64,000 nucleotides of DNA from Ilumatobacteraceae bacterium (GTDB lineage Bacteria; Actinomycetota; Acidimicrobiia; Acidimicrobiales; Ilumatobacteraceae), in assembly GCA_017856375.1 (NCBI GenBank), contig JAFMFC010000002.1, positions 26,740 through 90,739 on the forward strand, given 5' to 3'. A model generated the notes under the pieces. The model saw only the letters and a list, made by a program, of their open reading frames with translations, was not told the origin of the DNA and made no database searches. The first letter of the stretch is position 1; every line of letters starts with the position of its first letter. The translations under genes were made by a program, and so were the position numbers. Below, in pieces: positions 1-7,797 of this stretch.

Positions 1-1
1 C

Positions 2-169
2 ACGAGACATGACATCGACGAATATCTGGCAGGGATACCCGAAGCTCGATTGCGTCAGGGTTGGCGAGCAGACCTTCTCTTGAGCGATCTCGACGGGTTG
101 GTGAGTGGCTCGCTCGCGTTGAGTGTGGATGATCGCGGCCGACTTCGCTTATCAGCGACTTCGAGTTGA
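2..169 (+). CDS. C-terminal fragment of an unidentified protein (possibly RNase D-like)
   Basis: An open frame enters from the left edge and ends at a TGA at 167-169, giving 55 residues ending in 'GRLRLSATSS'. It is missing from the ORF track because no start lies inside the window. The stretch 'RQGWRADLLLSDLDGLVSG' recalls the tail that follows the HRDC domain in actinobacterial ribonuclease D, but there is too little sequence to prove this and no catalytic residue is visible. The frame is real in the sense that it is open from base 2, codon use resembles the neighbours, and the next gene lies downstream on the same strand. Confidence 0.4.
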   Translation, partial: TRHDIDEYLAGIPEARLRQGWRADLLLSDLDGLVSGSLALSVDDRGRLRLSATSS

Positions 170-295
170 TCATCCCGTTACTTTTCGGGCGATTCCTGCC
201 ATCACGAGGCGTCTCCAGCCCGCTACGATGTGAGCCAATGTTCATCGCGTAGGCGGTCCTTGGGGTCCGCTACTGAAAGCAACGGAGCCCAAAAC

Positions 296-484
296 GTGAA
301 GAAGGGACGCCACCGGCGGTTTGAAGAAGCGCGCAAGCTGAAGCAGTCTGGGCCGTCCCCAGAAGATCTTGGCCTGCGAGGAAAGTCGCGTGAACCGCAG
401 TCGGAAGAGGACGAGTATGCAGCTATTGCCGAGCGTTACGGCGTCCGTTTCGACGATGACGAAGATGAATCTGACGAAGACTGA
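296..484 (+). CDS. small acidic-tailed hypothetical protein
   Basis: I place the start at GTG 296, not at 230 as in the ORF track, because GGAG lies about 8 bases upstream and the extra N-terminal residues of the longer version look like non-coding sequence. The product is 62 residues. Its first third is basic ('KKGRHRRFEEARKLK') and its end is a run of Asp/Glu ('DDDEDESDED'). There is no membrane segment and no cysteine. The stop is 13 bases before the typA start, so the two are probably cotranscribed. I do not recognise a family; a charged, partly disordered accessory protein is as far as the sequence goes. Confidence 0.55.
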   Translation: MKKGRHRRFEEARKLKQSGPSPEDLGLRGKSREPQSEEDEYAAIAERYGVRFDDDEDESDED

Positions 485-497
485 TTAGCTGCACCTC

Positions 498-2342
498 TTG
501 TCAACAGTAAGTACCCCCATTCGTAACGTCGCGCTCGTAGCGCACGTCGACCATGGCAAAACCACGCTCGTCGATTCGTTGCTGCGTTACACCGGTGCCT
601 TTGCGGCGCATCAAGCCGTGGTCGACCGAGTGATGGACAGCAACGACCAAGAGCGAGAGCGCGGCATCACGATCTTGGCTAAGGCCGCTCAGATCAATTA
701 CCAGGGAACTTGCATCAATCTCGTGGATACACCTGGCCACGCGGATTTTGGTGGCGAAGTTGAGCGAGCCTTGGCACTTGTAGATGGCGTCATCCTTTTG
801 GTCGATGCAGCAGAGGGTCCGCTTCCACAAACCCGGTACGTCCTCGGCAAGGCGCTTCGCCGTAATTTGCCGGTGATCCTTGTGATCAACAAAGTTGACC
901 GGCAAGATGCGCGACCCGAAGAAGTGCTCGCCGAGGTGGAGCAATTGTTCCTCGATCTCGCGCAGCACGACGACCATCTCTCATTTCCCGTGATCTCAGC
1001 TATCGCGAGAGATGGGCAAGCAGTTGCCGGTGTCGGGATGCCAGGACCAAGTGACGACCTTCAGCCGATGCTCGACGCCGTTCTTGCACACGTAGAAGCA
1101 CCAGCGAAGGCCGATGACGCCCCGCTCAAGGCGCTGGTGACCAATTTGGACGCATCGGACTACCTTGGCCGCCTCGGTATTGGCCGGATAGCGGCAGGTA
1201 GCTTGCGCAAGGGCGAAACCGTTGCAGTGGTCCAGCAGGTAAATCAGGACGGACAACCACAAATCATCAAGCGAAAACTGACGGGATTGTTCAAGTTCTC
1301 AGGAATTGGTCGGGTCGAAGTTGAAGAAGTCGGAAGTGGCGATTTGTTTATTGCAGCTGGAATCGAGGAAATCCAAGTGGGAGACACCATCTCCTCGCTT
1401 GAGGACACGACTCCATTGCCTCGGTTGGAGGTGGACGAACCGGTCTTGCGGATGACGTTCGGCGTGAACACCTCCCCCATGGCGGGAAAAGAAGGAAAGT
1501 TCCTTACGAGTCGACATCTTCGCGAACGTTTGCGCCGTGAGGTGTTGGGCAACGTGAGCATCAAGGTTGATGAGTCGGCCAACTCTGAATCTGTCATGGT
1601 GTCCGGACGAGGCGAGTTGCAGTTGGCGGTGTTGATCGAGAACATGCGACGCGAAGGCTTCGAGCTCCAAGTGAGTCGGCCAGAAGTGGTTACTCGCGAA
1701 GTTGACGGCAAGTTACACGAACCTCTGGAAACCGGGACCTGCGATGTGCCGGATGAATATGTAGGGGCGATCACGCAGGAGCTTGCTCCTCGCAAAGGAC
1801 GAATCCTCGACATCGGACCGGGCGACCCAGGCCGAACCATCGTCTCCTTCGAAGCTCCATCTCGCGGATTGCTCGGTTTTCGCTCGGCTTTGCTGACGCT
1901 CACTCGAGGCACTTCGTTGTTGCACCAGTCTCTTGCCGGATGGACTCCCTGGTGTGGTGAACTCCCGCATCGCAAGGGAGGCGCAATGGTGGGTGATCGA
2001 ATTGGTACGGCCACCGCCTACGCATTGGACAACCTCCAACTACGTGGAACCCTGTTCGTCTCACCTGGTGATGAGATCTACGAAGGAATGGTCGTGGGGG
2101 AGAACGCGCGAGAGGACGAGATGGTGGTCAATGCCGTTCGCGCCAAAGAGAAGACGAACATTCGCACCCACAGCCACGACGAGGGAATCAAGCTTGCTAG
2201 CCCACGGATTCACACACTCGAAACGGCGATCGAATGGATCGCCGATGACGAGTTGGTGGAAGTTACACCGACAAAAGTCAGAATTCGCAAACGTTTCCTC
2301 GGACTTGAGGATCGACGCCGTCAGGCCAAGAAGAACCCTTAA
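498..2342 (+). CDS. typA: ribosome-associated translational GTPase TypA/BipA
   Basis: This is a 614-residue translational GTPase, the usual length for TypA/BipA, which binds the ribosome and supports assembly and growth under stress. The G domain is complete: P-loop 'AHVDHGKTTL' at about residues 15-24, the switch I signature 'RERGITI', G3 'DTPGHADFG' and G4 'NKVDR'. Domain II, the EF-G-like domains III and V and the BipA-specific C-terminal domain ('GEIYEGMVVGENARE'-like region, here 'YEGMVVGENAREDEM') follow in order. The start is TTG 498; no ATG or GTG lies before the P-loop. The end overlaps the end of the convergent gene by four bases. Identification is secure. Confidence 0.97.
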   Translation: MSTVSTPIRNVALVAHVDHGKTTLVDSLLRYTGAFAAHQAVVDRVMDSNDQERERGITILAKAAQINYQGTCINLVDTPGHADFGGEVERALALVDGVILLVDAAEGPLPQTRYVLGKALRRNLPVILVINKVDRQDARPEEVLAEVEQLFLDLAQHDDHLSFPVISAIARDGQAVAGVGMPGPSDDLQPMLDAVLAHVEAPAKADDAPLKALVTNLDASDYLGRLGIGRIAAGSLRKGETVAVVQQVNQDGQPQIIKRKLTGLFKFSGIGRVEVEEVGSGDLFIAAGIEEIQVGDTISSLEDTTPLPRLEVDEPVLRMTFGVNTSPMAGKEGKFLTSRHLRERLRREVLGNVSIKVDESANSESVMVSGRGELQLAVLIENMRREGFELQVSRPEVVTREVDGKLHEPLETGTCDVPDEYVGAITQELAPRKGRILDIGPGDPGRTIVSFEAPSRGLLGFRSALLTLTRGTSLLHQSLAGWTPWCGELPHRKGGAMVGDRIGTATAYALDNLQLRGTLFVSPGDEIYEGMVVGENAREDEMVVNAVRAKEKTNIRTHSHDEGIKLASPRIHTLETAIEWIADDELVEVTPTKVRIRKRFLGLEDRRRQAKKNP

Positions 2343-3067
2343 GAACGCTTCTTCATCTTTGGGTGCGGCACCGGCACCGAGCGTTTCTCTTCAAGTAGTT
2401 GGACAATCCTGGCGTAGATGTGGGCACCCACCAACTCGACAAGCTCGTCCTTTAGGTATTGATATACGGGACGCTTGCCAATAAAGGCCTTTGCGTCATC
2501 GGTGCACCACCAGTGGAAGTCTTGTCCACCTTCACCCCAGTCGCGCCGTTTCCATTCCCGTACGAAAGAAACGACATGACCGTCATCTTCGGTGTATTCC
2601 TCTAGCCGTAGCGGCACTTGCCAGCACACGTCCGGCTTCCAGTCCATGGGGCGTTCACCGGCCTCCGTTGCAGCGATATGAAAGGCGCAGCCCATGCCTC
2701 CCTCAAAACCAGGTTCATTATGGAAGATGCAAGCGCCGTTGACGCGAGCCGTCACATCTGCACCATCTCGTTCCTTGCGCAACCACTTGCCGTTCTTGCC
2801 CTTTTCATGGTGCTGCCAATGTCGGGGCTCCAAACGTTTAACGCTGCGTTTCACCGACGCCAAATCCTTGTAATCGATGAAGTGCGCCCCGTAACTGCAG
2901 CATCCTTGCTGCAATTTGGTGGCATCGTCGTCAAGTACCCCTTTGCAGCCACGTCCATAGATGCACTCGTAGTTTGAACGTAGAAAGGTCGCGTCTACAA
3001 GCCACGTCTGGTCCTTGTCGGGATCGCTGAAGCTGAGCCATTCATGAAGATCGGAGACTTTTGGCAT
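2339..3067 (-). CDS. conserved Cys-rich actinobacterial protein of unknown function
   Basis: The 242-residue soluble protein has a cysteine/histidine-rich core: 'CIYGRGCKGVL' and 'GCCSYGAHF' near residues 34-62, then 'CIFHNEP' and 'MGCAFHIAA' further on, and 'CWQVPLRL' and 'FHWWC' later. I recall similar conserved proteins in many actinobacteria with the same Cys spacing, which would suit a metal or Fe-S site, but no biochemical role is known to me. Start ATG 3067 is supported by an upstream TAGTCT hexamer. It ends convergently inside the last codons of typA and starts divergently from the next small ORF, sharing bases with its longest version. Confidence 0.8.
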   Translation of the reverse strand: MPKVSDLHEWLSFSDPDKDQTWLVDATFLRSNYECIYGRGCKGVLDDDATKLQQGCCSYGAHFIDYKDLASVKRSVKRLEPRHWQHHEKGKNGKWLRKERDGADVTARVNGACIFHNEPGFEGGMGCAFHIAATEAGERPMDWKPDVCWQVPLRLEEYTEDDGHVVSFVREWKRRDWGEGGQDFHWWCTDDAKAFIGKRPVYQYLKDELVELVGAHIYARIVQLLEEKRSVPVPHPKMKKRS

Positions 3068-3075
3068 GGCGAATC

Positions 3076-3081
3076 AGACTA
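3076..3081 (-). promoter_or_regulatory. TANNNT hexamer upstream of the Cys-rich gene
   Basis: TAGTCT, eight bases before ATG 3067; leaderless candidate, inferred from spacing only. Confidence 0.45.
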
Positions 3082-3128
3082 GTTGCAAGACGGACTCAAA
3101 AGGGTCTTCACGATGGAATACTAAGGAG

Positions 3129-3326
3129 GTGTCCGACCTCACCGATCTCATCGAACGCCTCCGCCGGATATCTGACGAACTAGCCGACCATGCACTCGAT
3201 GAATTGAAAGAGGCTCATCGAGCAGGTGCTACCAAACGACCTGAATCGGAGAAGTCGCTCAGTCAGGCTCGTAGAGCCATCGAAAAGGCGATAGCGACGC
3301 TCAGCCGAACTGATTTAGGTGATTGA
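3129..3326 (+). CDS. small helical hypothetical protein
   Basis: The track starts this ORF at ATG 3066, but that start overlaps the start codon of the divergent Cys-rich gene. GTG 3129 gives 65 residues beginning 'VSDLTDLIERLRRISDELA', which looks like an amphipathic helical hairpin, rich in Leu, Arg and Glu, with no cysteine or membrane segment. AATACT lies six bases before GTG 3129, close to the hexamer seen at other starts in this window, and AAGGAG directly abuts the codon, too close for a normal Shine-Dalgarno. Small proteins of this shape occur in actinobacteria; function is unknown. Its end overlaps the end of the LOG gene by 26 bases. Confidence 0.55.
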   Translation: MSDLTDLIERLRRISDELADHALDELKEAHRAGATKRPESEKSLSQARRAIEKAIATLSRTDLGD

Positions 3327-4326
3327 TCAGCATTCTCAGGTGCCCGTAATGACGACGAGCAAATTTGAATGCAATGCGGTGTGCATCGAGCTCATCGGAG
3401 TCCCGAACTTCCTCCGCCCGAGCTTCGACGCGCAAAAAACCGCCGTCGTCACACAACATGGCAAACTGCTCGCCGAGCGACGAAAGAAGTTCATCGTTCA
3501 CCGGTTTGTTCACTCGTAGAACCAAGGTTTCGCCGAAAAATCGCATCGATCGGTAGTTGGAGTAAAAGTTTTCGACAATTCGCCATGCATCAATGGGGCT
3601 GTGACAAACATCAAAAAAGGCGAGATCTTCGCGCGAAATCAAGCCTCGTGGAAGCAATTGGTCCTGAATCAACTGGGAAATAGATTCCCAGAATGGATCG
3701 TCCTCGAGATCCATCAAGAGCAGGGGAACGGGGAGACCTTTGCCAGTCTGGATGAGAGTCAACAACTCGAACATCTCGTCAAGCGTTCCGAATCCTCCAG
3801 GCATACAAATGAAGGCGTGTGACTCCTTCACCAACATCAATTTACGAGTGAAGAAGTAACGCATCGAGACGAACTTGGTGTCGCCCTGAATGACTTCGTT
3901 TGCAGACGTTTCGAACGGCAATCGAATCGAAACACCGATCGAATTCTCACGGCCGGCTCCCACCATGCCGGCTTCCATGATCCCCGGCCCAGCACCTGTC
4001 ACCACCATCCATCCGCGTTCGGCGAACTCTCGTGAAATCTGTGCTGTTCGATCGAAGAGGGGATCGCCCTTGCTCGTTCGCGCCGATCCGAAGATGGTGA
4101 CTTTTTTGCGTTCCCGAAACGGGGCCACCATCTTGAACGCCTGCTGCATTTCGCGCAGGGCAGAAGCCGCAATCTTTGCATCCAGTGTTGATACATCGCT
4201 CTTGGAGATATCTAAAGCAGATTTGATCAACTGATTGACATAACCCGGTTCTGTGTTTCCACCAAATTCGAGAACGAGTTTTTCGATCGCCTCATTGAGT
4301 TTACGAGGGTTTGTGATGTCGCTCAT
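3301..4326 (-). CDS. LOG family protein (TIGR00730-type nucleotide phosphoribohydrolase fold)
   Basis: A 341-residue Rossmann-fold protein. The LOG hallmark 'PGGFGTLDE' lies near residue 180, preceded by 'GAGPGIMEAGMVGA' near residue 110, which binds the nucleotide phosphate. LOG-family enzymes cleave the base from nucleoside monophosphates (cytokinin release in plants, nucleotide salvage in bacteria); this one carries an extra N-terminal helical part of about 70 residues and a C-terminal extension of about 80 residues compared with the short LOG proteins, so it is closer to the long type. It is the last gene of the transketolase-transaldolase unit and overlaps the transaldolase by four bases, giving a pentose phosphate context. 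Confidence 0.85.
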   Translation of the reverse strand: MSDITNPRKLNEAIEKLVLEFGGNTEPGYVNQLIKSALDISKSDVSTLDAKIAASALREMQQAFKMVAPFRERKKVTIFGSARTSKGDPLFDRTAQISREFAERGWMVVTGAGPGIMEAGMVGAGRENSIGVSIRLPFETSANEVIQGDTKFVSMRYFFTRKLMLVKESHAFICMPGGFGTLDEMFELLTLIQTGKGLPVPLLLMDLEDDPFWESISQLIQDQLLPRGLISREDLAFFDVCHSPIDAWRIVENFYSNYRSMRFFGETLVLRVNKPVNDELLSSLGEQFAMLCDDGGFLRVEARAEEVRDSDELDAHRIAFKFARRHYGHLRMLINHLNQFG

Positions 4327-5411
4327 TGAACTTTGGTGCGAAGTGCTTCGAGCAGATGGTCAAAGCTCTGCGCAAAAGACGCGATGCCGTCGCGTTCCAG
4401 GTTTTCTGCAACTTCATCGAGTTGTATGCCTAGAGTCCTCAGCTGGTCCAGGAATTCAAGGCTCGTAGGTACGTCGCGGTCTATCGTTCGCTCTACAGCC
4501 CCGTGATCCTCGAAGGCCAACAATGTCTGCTCAGGAAGCGTGTTTACGCTGTTGGGACCGATCAGTTGATCGACATACAAAAGGTCGGGGTAGTGGGGGT
4601 TCTTCGTCGACGTACTAGCCCACAACGGTCGCTGCCTTGTCGCGCCAATTCTTTCCAATTCCGTCCAGACTGACGACGAATCGAAGAACTCCTTCTGCAG
4701 GGCGTAAGCAGCTCGCGCCTGATGAACCGCTGCCTGGCCGCACAACTTGTCGTAACCCGCCTTGGCCAGCTGAGGATCGATCGCACTGTCCACTCGCGAG
4801 ACGAAAAAGCTCGCGACACTGCGAAGTGTTTTCACCTTGTCGGGATGTGCTCGATGGCAACTCTGCACCCCGGCAACGAACGCCTCGAGAACCTGTCGAT
4901 AACGAGGTAGACCAAAGATCAAGGTGACATTCACTGATATGCCATTGGCCAGAATCTCTGAAATTGCTGGGAGGCAACTCACTGTTGCGGGCACCTTGAT
5001 CATCAGGTTCGGGCATCCGACTCGGCTCGCAAGCTCACGTGCCATCTTCACCGTCGCCGAAGCATCGGCAGCCAAGTGAGGATCTACTTCCAGACTGACG
5101 AATCCATCGTCGCCATTCGACTGCTCGAAGACATCTTTCAAGGCTGAACAGGCATCGATGACGTCACTCACGACCAATTCCCAATAGATCTGCTCGATTG
5201 ACAAGCCTTGTCTTTTCAACTGCGCTATCTGTTCGTCGTATGCGGAACTCGACGTTATTGCCTTGTGGAAGATCGTGGGATTCGACGTAATACCCCTCAC
5301 GCCGCGGTCCACCAGATTTGCGATGTGTCCGTTGAGCAGCTCGTCGCGTCGGAGGTTGTCCAACCAAGGGCTTTGAAACTGCAACCTGTGCAGATCATGG
5401 AGGGGACTCAC
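4323..5411 (-). CDS. tal: transaldolase
   Basis: The 362-residue enzyme moves a dihydroxyacetone unit between sugar phosphates in the non-oxidative pentose phosphate pathway. The N-terminal signature 'GITSNPTIF' is at about residues 40-48 and the Schiff-base lysine is Lys139 in 'NLMIKVPAT'. The length fits the long actinobacterial transaldolases. It overlaps transketolase by four bases upstream and the LOG gene by four bases downstream, so the three are translated from one message. Identification is secure. Confidence 0.96.
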   Translation of the reverse strand: MSPLHDLHRLQFQSPWLDNLRRDELLNGHIANLVDRGVRGITSNPTIFHKAITSSSAYDEQIAQLKRQGLSIEQIYWELVVSDVIDACSALKDVFEQSNGDDGFVSLEVDPHLAADASATVKMARELASRVGCPNLMIKVPATVSCLPAISEILANGISVNVTLIFGLPRYRQVLEAFVAGVQSCHRAHPDKVKTLRSVASFFVSRVDSAIDPQLAKAGYDKLCGQAAVHQARAAYALQKEFFDSSSVWTELERIGATRQRPLWASTSTKNPHYPDLLYVDQLIGPNSVNTLPEQTLLAFEDHGAVERTIDRDVPTSLEFLDQLRTLGIQLDEVAENLERDGIASFAQSFDHLLEALRTKVQ

Positions 5412-7348
5412 GTTGGGCCCGTCAACCTCTTCGCTACCGCGACGATTCGATCCACGTTGATTCCGAGTGAATCCATCACCACCGAACCCGGCGCGCTGGC
5501 TCCAAAGCGGTCGATCCCAATTGCCACATCGGCATATCGCTCCCAGCCAAAGGTGGAACCCGCTTCAACGGAGACCACGGGCAAACTACCCTGCGTGTCT
5601 TCCTGGTAGGAGACAGGCGACTGGGAGAACATGTCCCAGGACGGCATCGAAACGACGCGGCTGCCGACGCCCTCGGATTCAAGAACCTCGGCTGCTCGCA
5701 GGGCGAGAGACAACTCGCTGCCCGTTCCGATCAAGGTGATCCGTGGGGTAGAGGATTCTCGAACGACCTTCGCACCCACTCGGACAGCAGTTCCATCAGT
5801 GACATTCGGCACCGTCTGTCGAGACAAGATGAGTGCGGTGGGCCCATCGTGTGAGAGGGCAGCAATCCACGCCTCGGCCGTCTCTCTCGAGTCGGCAGGC
5901 CGAATCACTCGGAGGCCGGGAATCGAACGCAGCGAAGCGAGTTGTTCGATGGGTTGGTGTGTCGGCCCGTCTTCTCCGACGCCTACGGAGTCGTGACTGA
6001 AAACAAAGATGACCTTTGCTCGGGATAGGGCAGCAAGTCGAATGGCCGGTTTCATGTAGTCAGCGAAAACGAAGAACGTTCCGCCCATCGGCACGAGAAC
6101 TCCATGCAGAGCAATCCCCACCATGATCGCGCCCATTGCATGTTCGCGAATGCCGTAATACATCTGGCGACCGTGAGGACGCTCAGGGGTGTATGCCTCG
6201 AACCCGGGGATCTTCACTCCGGTGTTTCCCGTCAAATCTGCTGATCCGGCGATTAGCCCGGGCGCAAGGGGAAGTGAGGCGGCCACGGCGAGGGTAATGC
6301 TTTGTCGCGTCGCCAAGTCCTTCTCGTGGTGGAGAGACTCCAAAGCTTGACGCAGTCGTCCAACATCGGGACGCGCGATCATGATCTGGAACTCCTCGCC
6401 TTGCGGTTCGCTATACCCGCGTCGAAGTTCAGTTCCGCGTAATGCCGCATGACTACGCAAATTCTTGACCACCTCGTCCGGCGCCCAAAACGGTGTATCG
6501 GGAATACCCAAGACCTCTTTCGTGCGCCTGGTGGCGTCAGCGTCAAAAGGATTGCCGTGAGCCTCGTGTCGATCGGTGAAATCGGGAGAGGGGTTTCCGA
6601 TATGGGTCTTGAGACGCACGAGAGTGGGGCTGCCGCGATGCTCTCGGGCACGAAGCAAAACCGATTCGAGAGCGTCCAAATCTTCGCCGACATCGCCAGC
6701 ATCGAGGACATTCCAGCCGTACGCGGTAAACCGACCGATCACATCGTCGGAACAAGCAAGACCAGTCGAGCCATCGATGGTGATGCCGTTGTCGTCGAAA
6801 ATGCAGACCAAATGATCGAGTTTCAGGTGACCAGCAAGTGATGCTGCCTCGTGACTAATCCCCTCCATGAAGCAACCATCACCGGCGAGAACCCATGTGT
6901 GGTGATCGAAATATTGCGAACCGAATCGTCCCCTGAGGTGGGATTCGGCGACAGCCATTCCCACCGCGTTGGCAAAACCCTGGCCCAACGGTCCAGTGGT
7001 GACTTCAACGCCCGTGGTGTGAACATTTTCAGGATGCCCTGGGGTAGCCGATCCCCACTGTCGGAATGCCCGCAGGTCATCGATTTCGAGGCCATATCCA
7101 TTGATGAAGAGGAGCGCATATTGCAGAATCGATGCATGCCCATTCGAAAGGATGAAGCGGTCACGATTGACCCAGTCCGGCTGCGTTGGATCGTGCCGCA
7201 GAATTCTTGAGTAGAGAACGTGCCCAAGAGGAGCTAGGGCAAGAGCGGTTCCTTGATGTCCGCTCTTAGCCGCCAGAGGCGCATCCATCGCCAAGCCACG
7301 CACAATTTTGATGGCATCGGCGTCGAGCGACGGAGACAAACCAGCCAT
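5408..7348 (-). CDS. tkt: transketolase
   Basis: Thiamine-diphosphate enzyme of the pentose phosphate pathway; substrate-side residues 'AKSGHQGTALA' near the N-terminus, the ThDP motif starting 'GDGCFMEGISHEA', and the C-terminal pyrimidine domain with 'GVGEDGPTHQPIEQLASLR' are all present. The ORF track starts at 7411, which would overlap the upstream gene by 46 bases. I prefer ATG 7348, giving 646 residues and the usual transketolase beginning ('MAGLSPSLDADAIKI'); it lies 17 bases after the upstream stop and has TACAGT seven bases before it. It is followed by transaldolase with a four-base overlap. Confidence 0.96.
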   Translation of the reverse strand: MAGLSPSLDADAIKIVRGLAMDAPLAAKSGHQGTALALAPLGHVLYSRILRHDPTQPDWVNRDRFILSNGHASILQYALLFINGYGLEIDDLRAFRQWGSATPGHPENVHTTGVEVTTGPLGQGFANAVGMAVAESHLRGRFGSQYFDHHTWVLAGDGCFMEGISHEAASLAGHLKLDHLVCIFDDNGITIDGSTGLACSDDVIGRFTAYGWNVLDAGDVGEDLDALESVLLRAREHRGSPTLVRLKTHIGNPSPDFTDRHEAHGNPFDADATRRTKEVLGIPDTPFWAPDEVVKNLRSHAALRGTELRRGYSEPQGEEFQIMIARPDVGRLRQALESLHHEKDLATRQSITLAVAASLPLAPGLIAGSADLTGNTGVKIPGFEAYTPERPHGRQMYYGIREHAMGAIMVGIALHGVLVPMGGTFFVFADYMKPAIRLAALSRAKVIFVFSHDSVGVGEDGPTHQPIEQLASLRSIPGLRVIRPADSRETAEAWIAALSHDGPTALILSRQTVPNVTDGTAVRVGAKVVRESSTPRITLIGTGSELSLALRAAEVLESEGVGSRVVSMPSWDMFSQSPVSYQEDTQGSLPVVSVEAGSTFGWERYADVAIGIDRFGASAPGSVVMDSLGINVDRIVAVAKRLTGPT

Positions 7349-7355
7349 CTCTGCG

Positions 7356-7361
7356 ACTGTA
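7356..7361 (-). promoter_or_regulatory. TANNNT hexamer upstream of tkt ATG 7348
   Basis: TACAGT with a 7-base spacer, inside the last codons of the upstream gene. It supports the ATG 7348 start. Confidence 0.45.
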
Positions 7362-7365
7362 GTGC

Positions 7366-7767
7366 TCAGGCGGTGACGGGTGGAAGGAGCGTGAATGGCA
7401 CTGGAATCCATGCGTCACGGTTCACCCTGCAATGGGCGACGATTTGACGGTATTCACTGAACTCGAGCTCGCCGCGAACCAGCCGATATGTCAATTTTCC
7501 CGGCTCAACAGTGAACGGGGAGACATTTCGTGCCAACTCAGTCGACTCCTCGTCGAAGCCTTCCCTAAACACCACTTCGAAGACACCTGACCCTGATTCG
7601 TCGGGACGGCAATGAATCAAGGCAAAGAGATGCGGTTCCACCTTGACCGGTACTGCCGCTGGCGCGGCCAATGAAAAGTGAATTCCCGTGATGTCGATCC
7701 TTGTAGCACCACCCTCGGCGCTGCGGGGAGCGAACGTGTCGATGAAGAATGCGCTGAGAACCTGCAC
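7366..7767 (-). CDS. hypothetical beta-rich protein upstream of tkt
   Basis: 133 residues, no signal peptide, no membrane segment and one or two cysteines. The sequence alternates short hydrophobic strands and loops, like a small beta-sandwich ('HFSLAAPAAVPVKVEPHLFALIHC', shown in part), and ends with 'VPFTLLPPVTA'. It somewhat resembles the actinobacterial DUF6941-type proteins but I cannot confirm that. Start GTG 7767 has TAACCT six bases upstream and faces the divergent acyl-CoA synthetase start with only 30 bases between. It is the first gene of the tkt-tal-LOG unit. Confidence 0.65.
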   Translation of the reverse strand: MQVLSAFFIDTFAPRSAEGGATRIDITGIHFSLAAPAAVPVKVEPHLFALIHCRPDESGSGVFEVVFREGFDEESTELARNVSPFTVEPGKLTYRLVRGELEFSEYRQIVAHCRVNRDAWIPVPFTLLPPVTA

Positions 7768-7773
7768 GGCCGA

Positions 7774-7779
7774 AGGTTA
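7774..7779 (-). promoter_or_regulatory. TANNNT hexamer for the tkt unit
   Basis: TAACCT, six bases before GTG 7767. Faces the forward hexamer at 7784 with four bases between. Confidence 0.55.
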
Positions 7780-7783
7780 CATC

Positions 7784-7789
7784 TACAAT
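7784..7789 (+). promoter_or_regulatory. TANNNT hexamer for the acyl-CoA synthetase unit
   Basis: TACAAT, eight bases before GTG 7798; drives the dacB-trmI unit if real. Confidence 0.55.
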
Positions 7790-7797
7790 TTGAGGTC

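Noticed and set aside
1244-2014. Long minus ORF of 256 residues inside typA
   Set aside because: Lies fully antisense to a well-conserved gene, Ser/Arg/Thr-rich composition and no known motif; a shadow of typA codon use.
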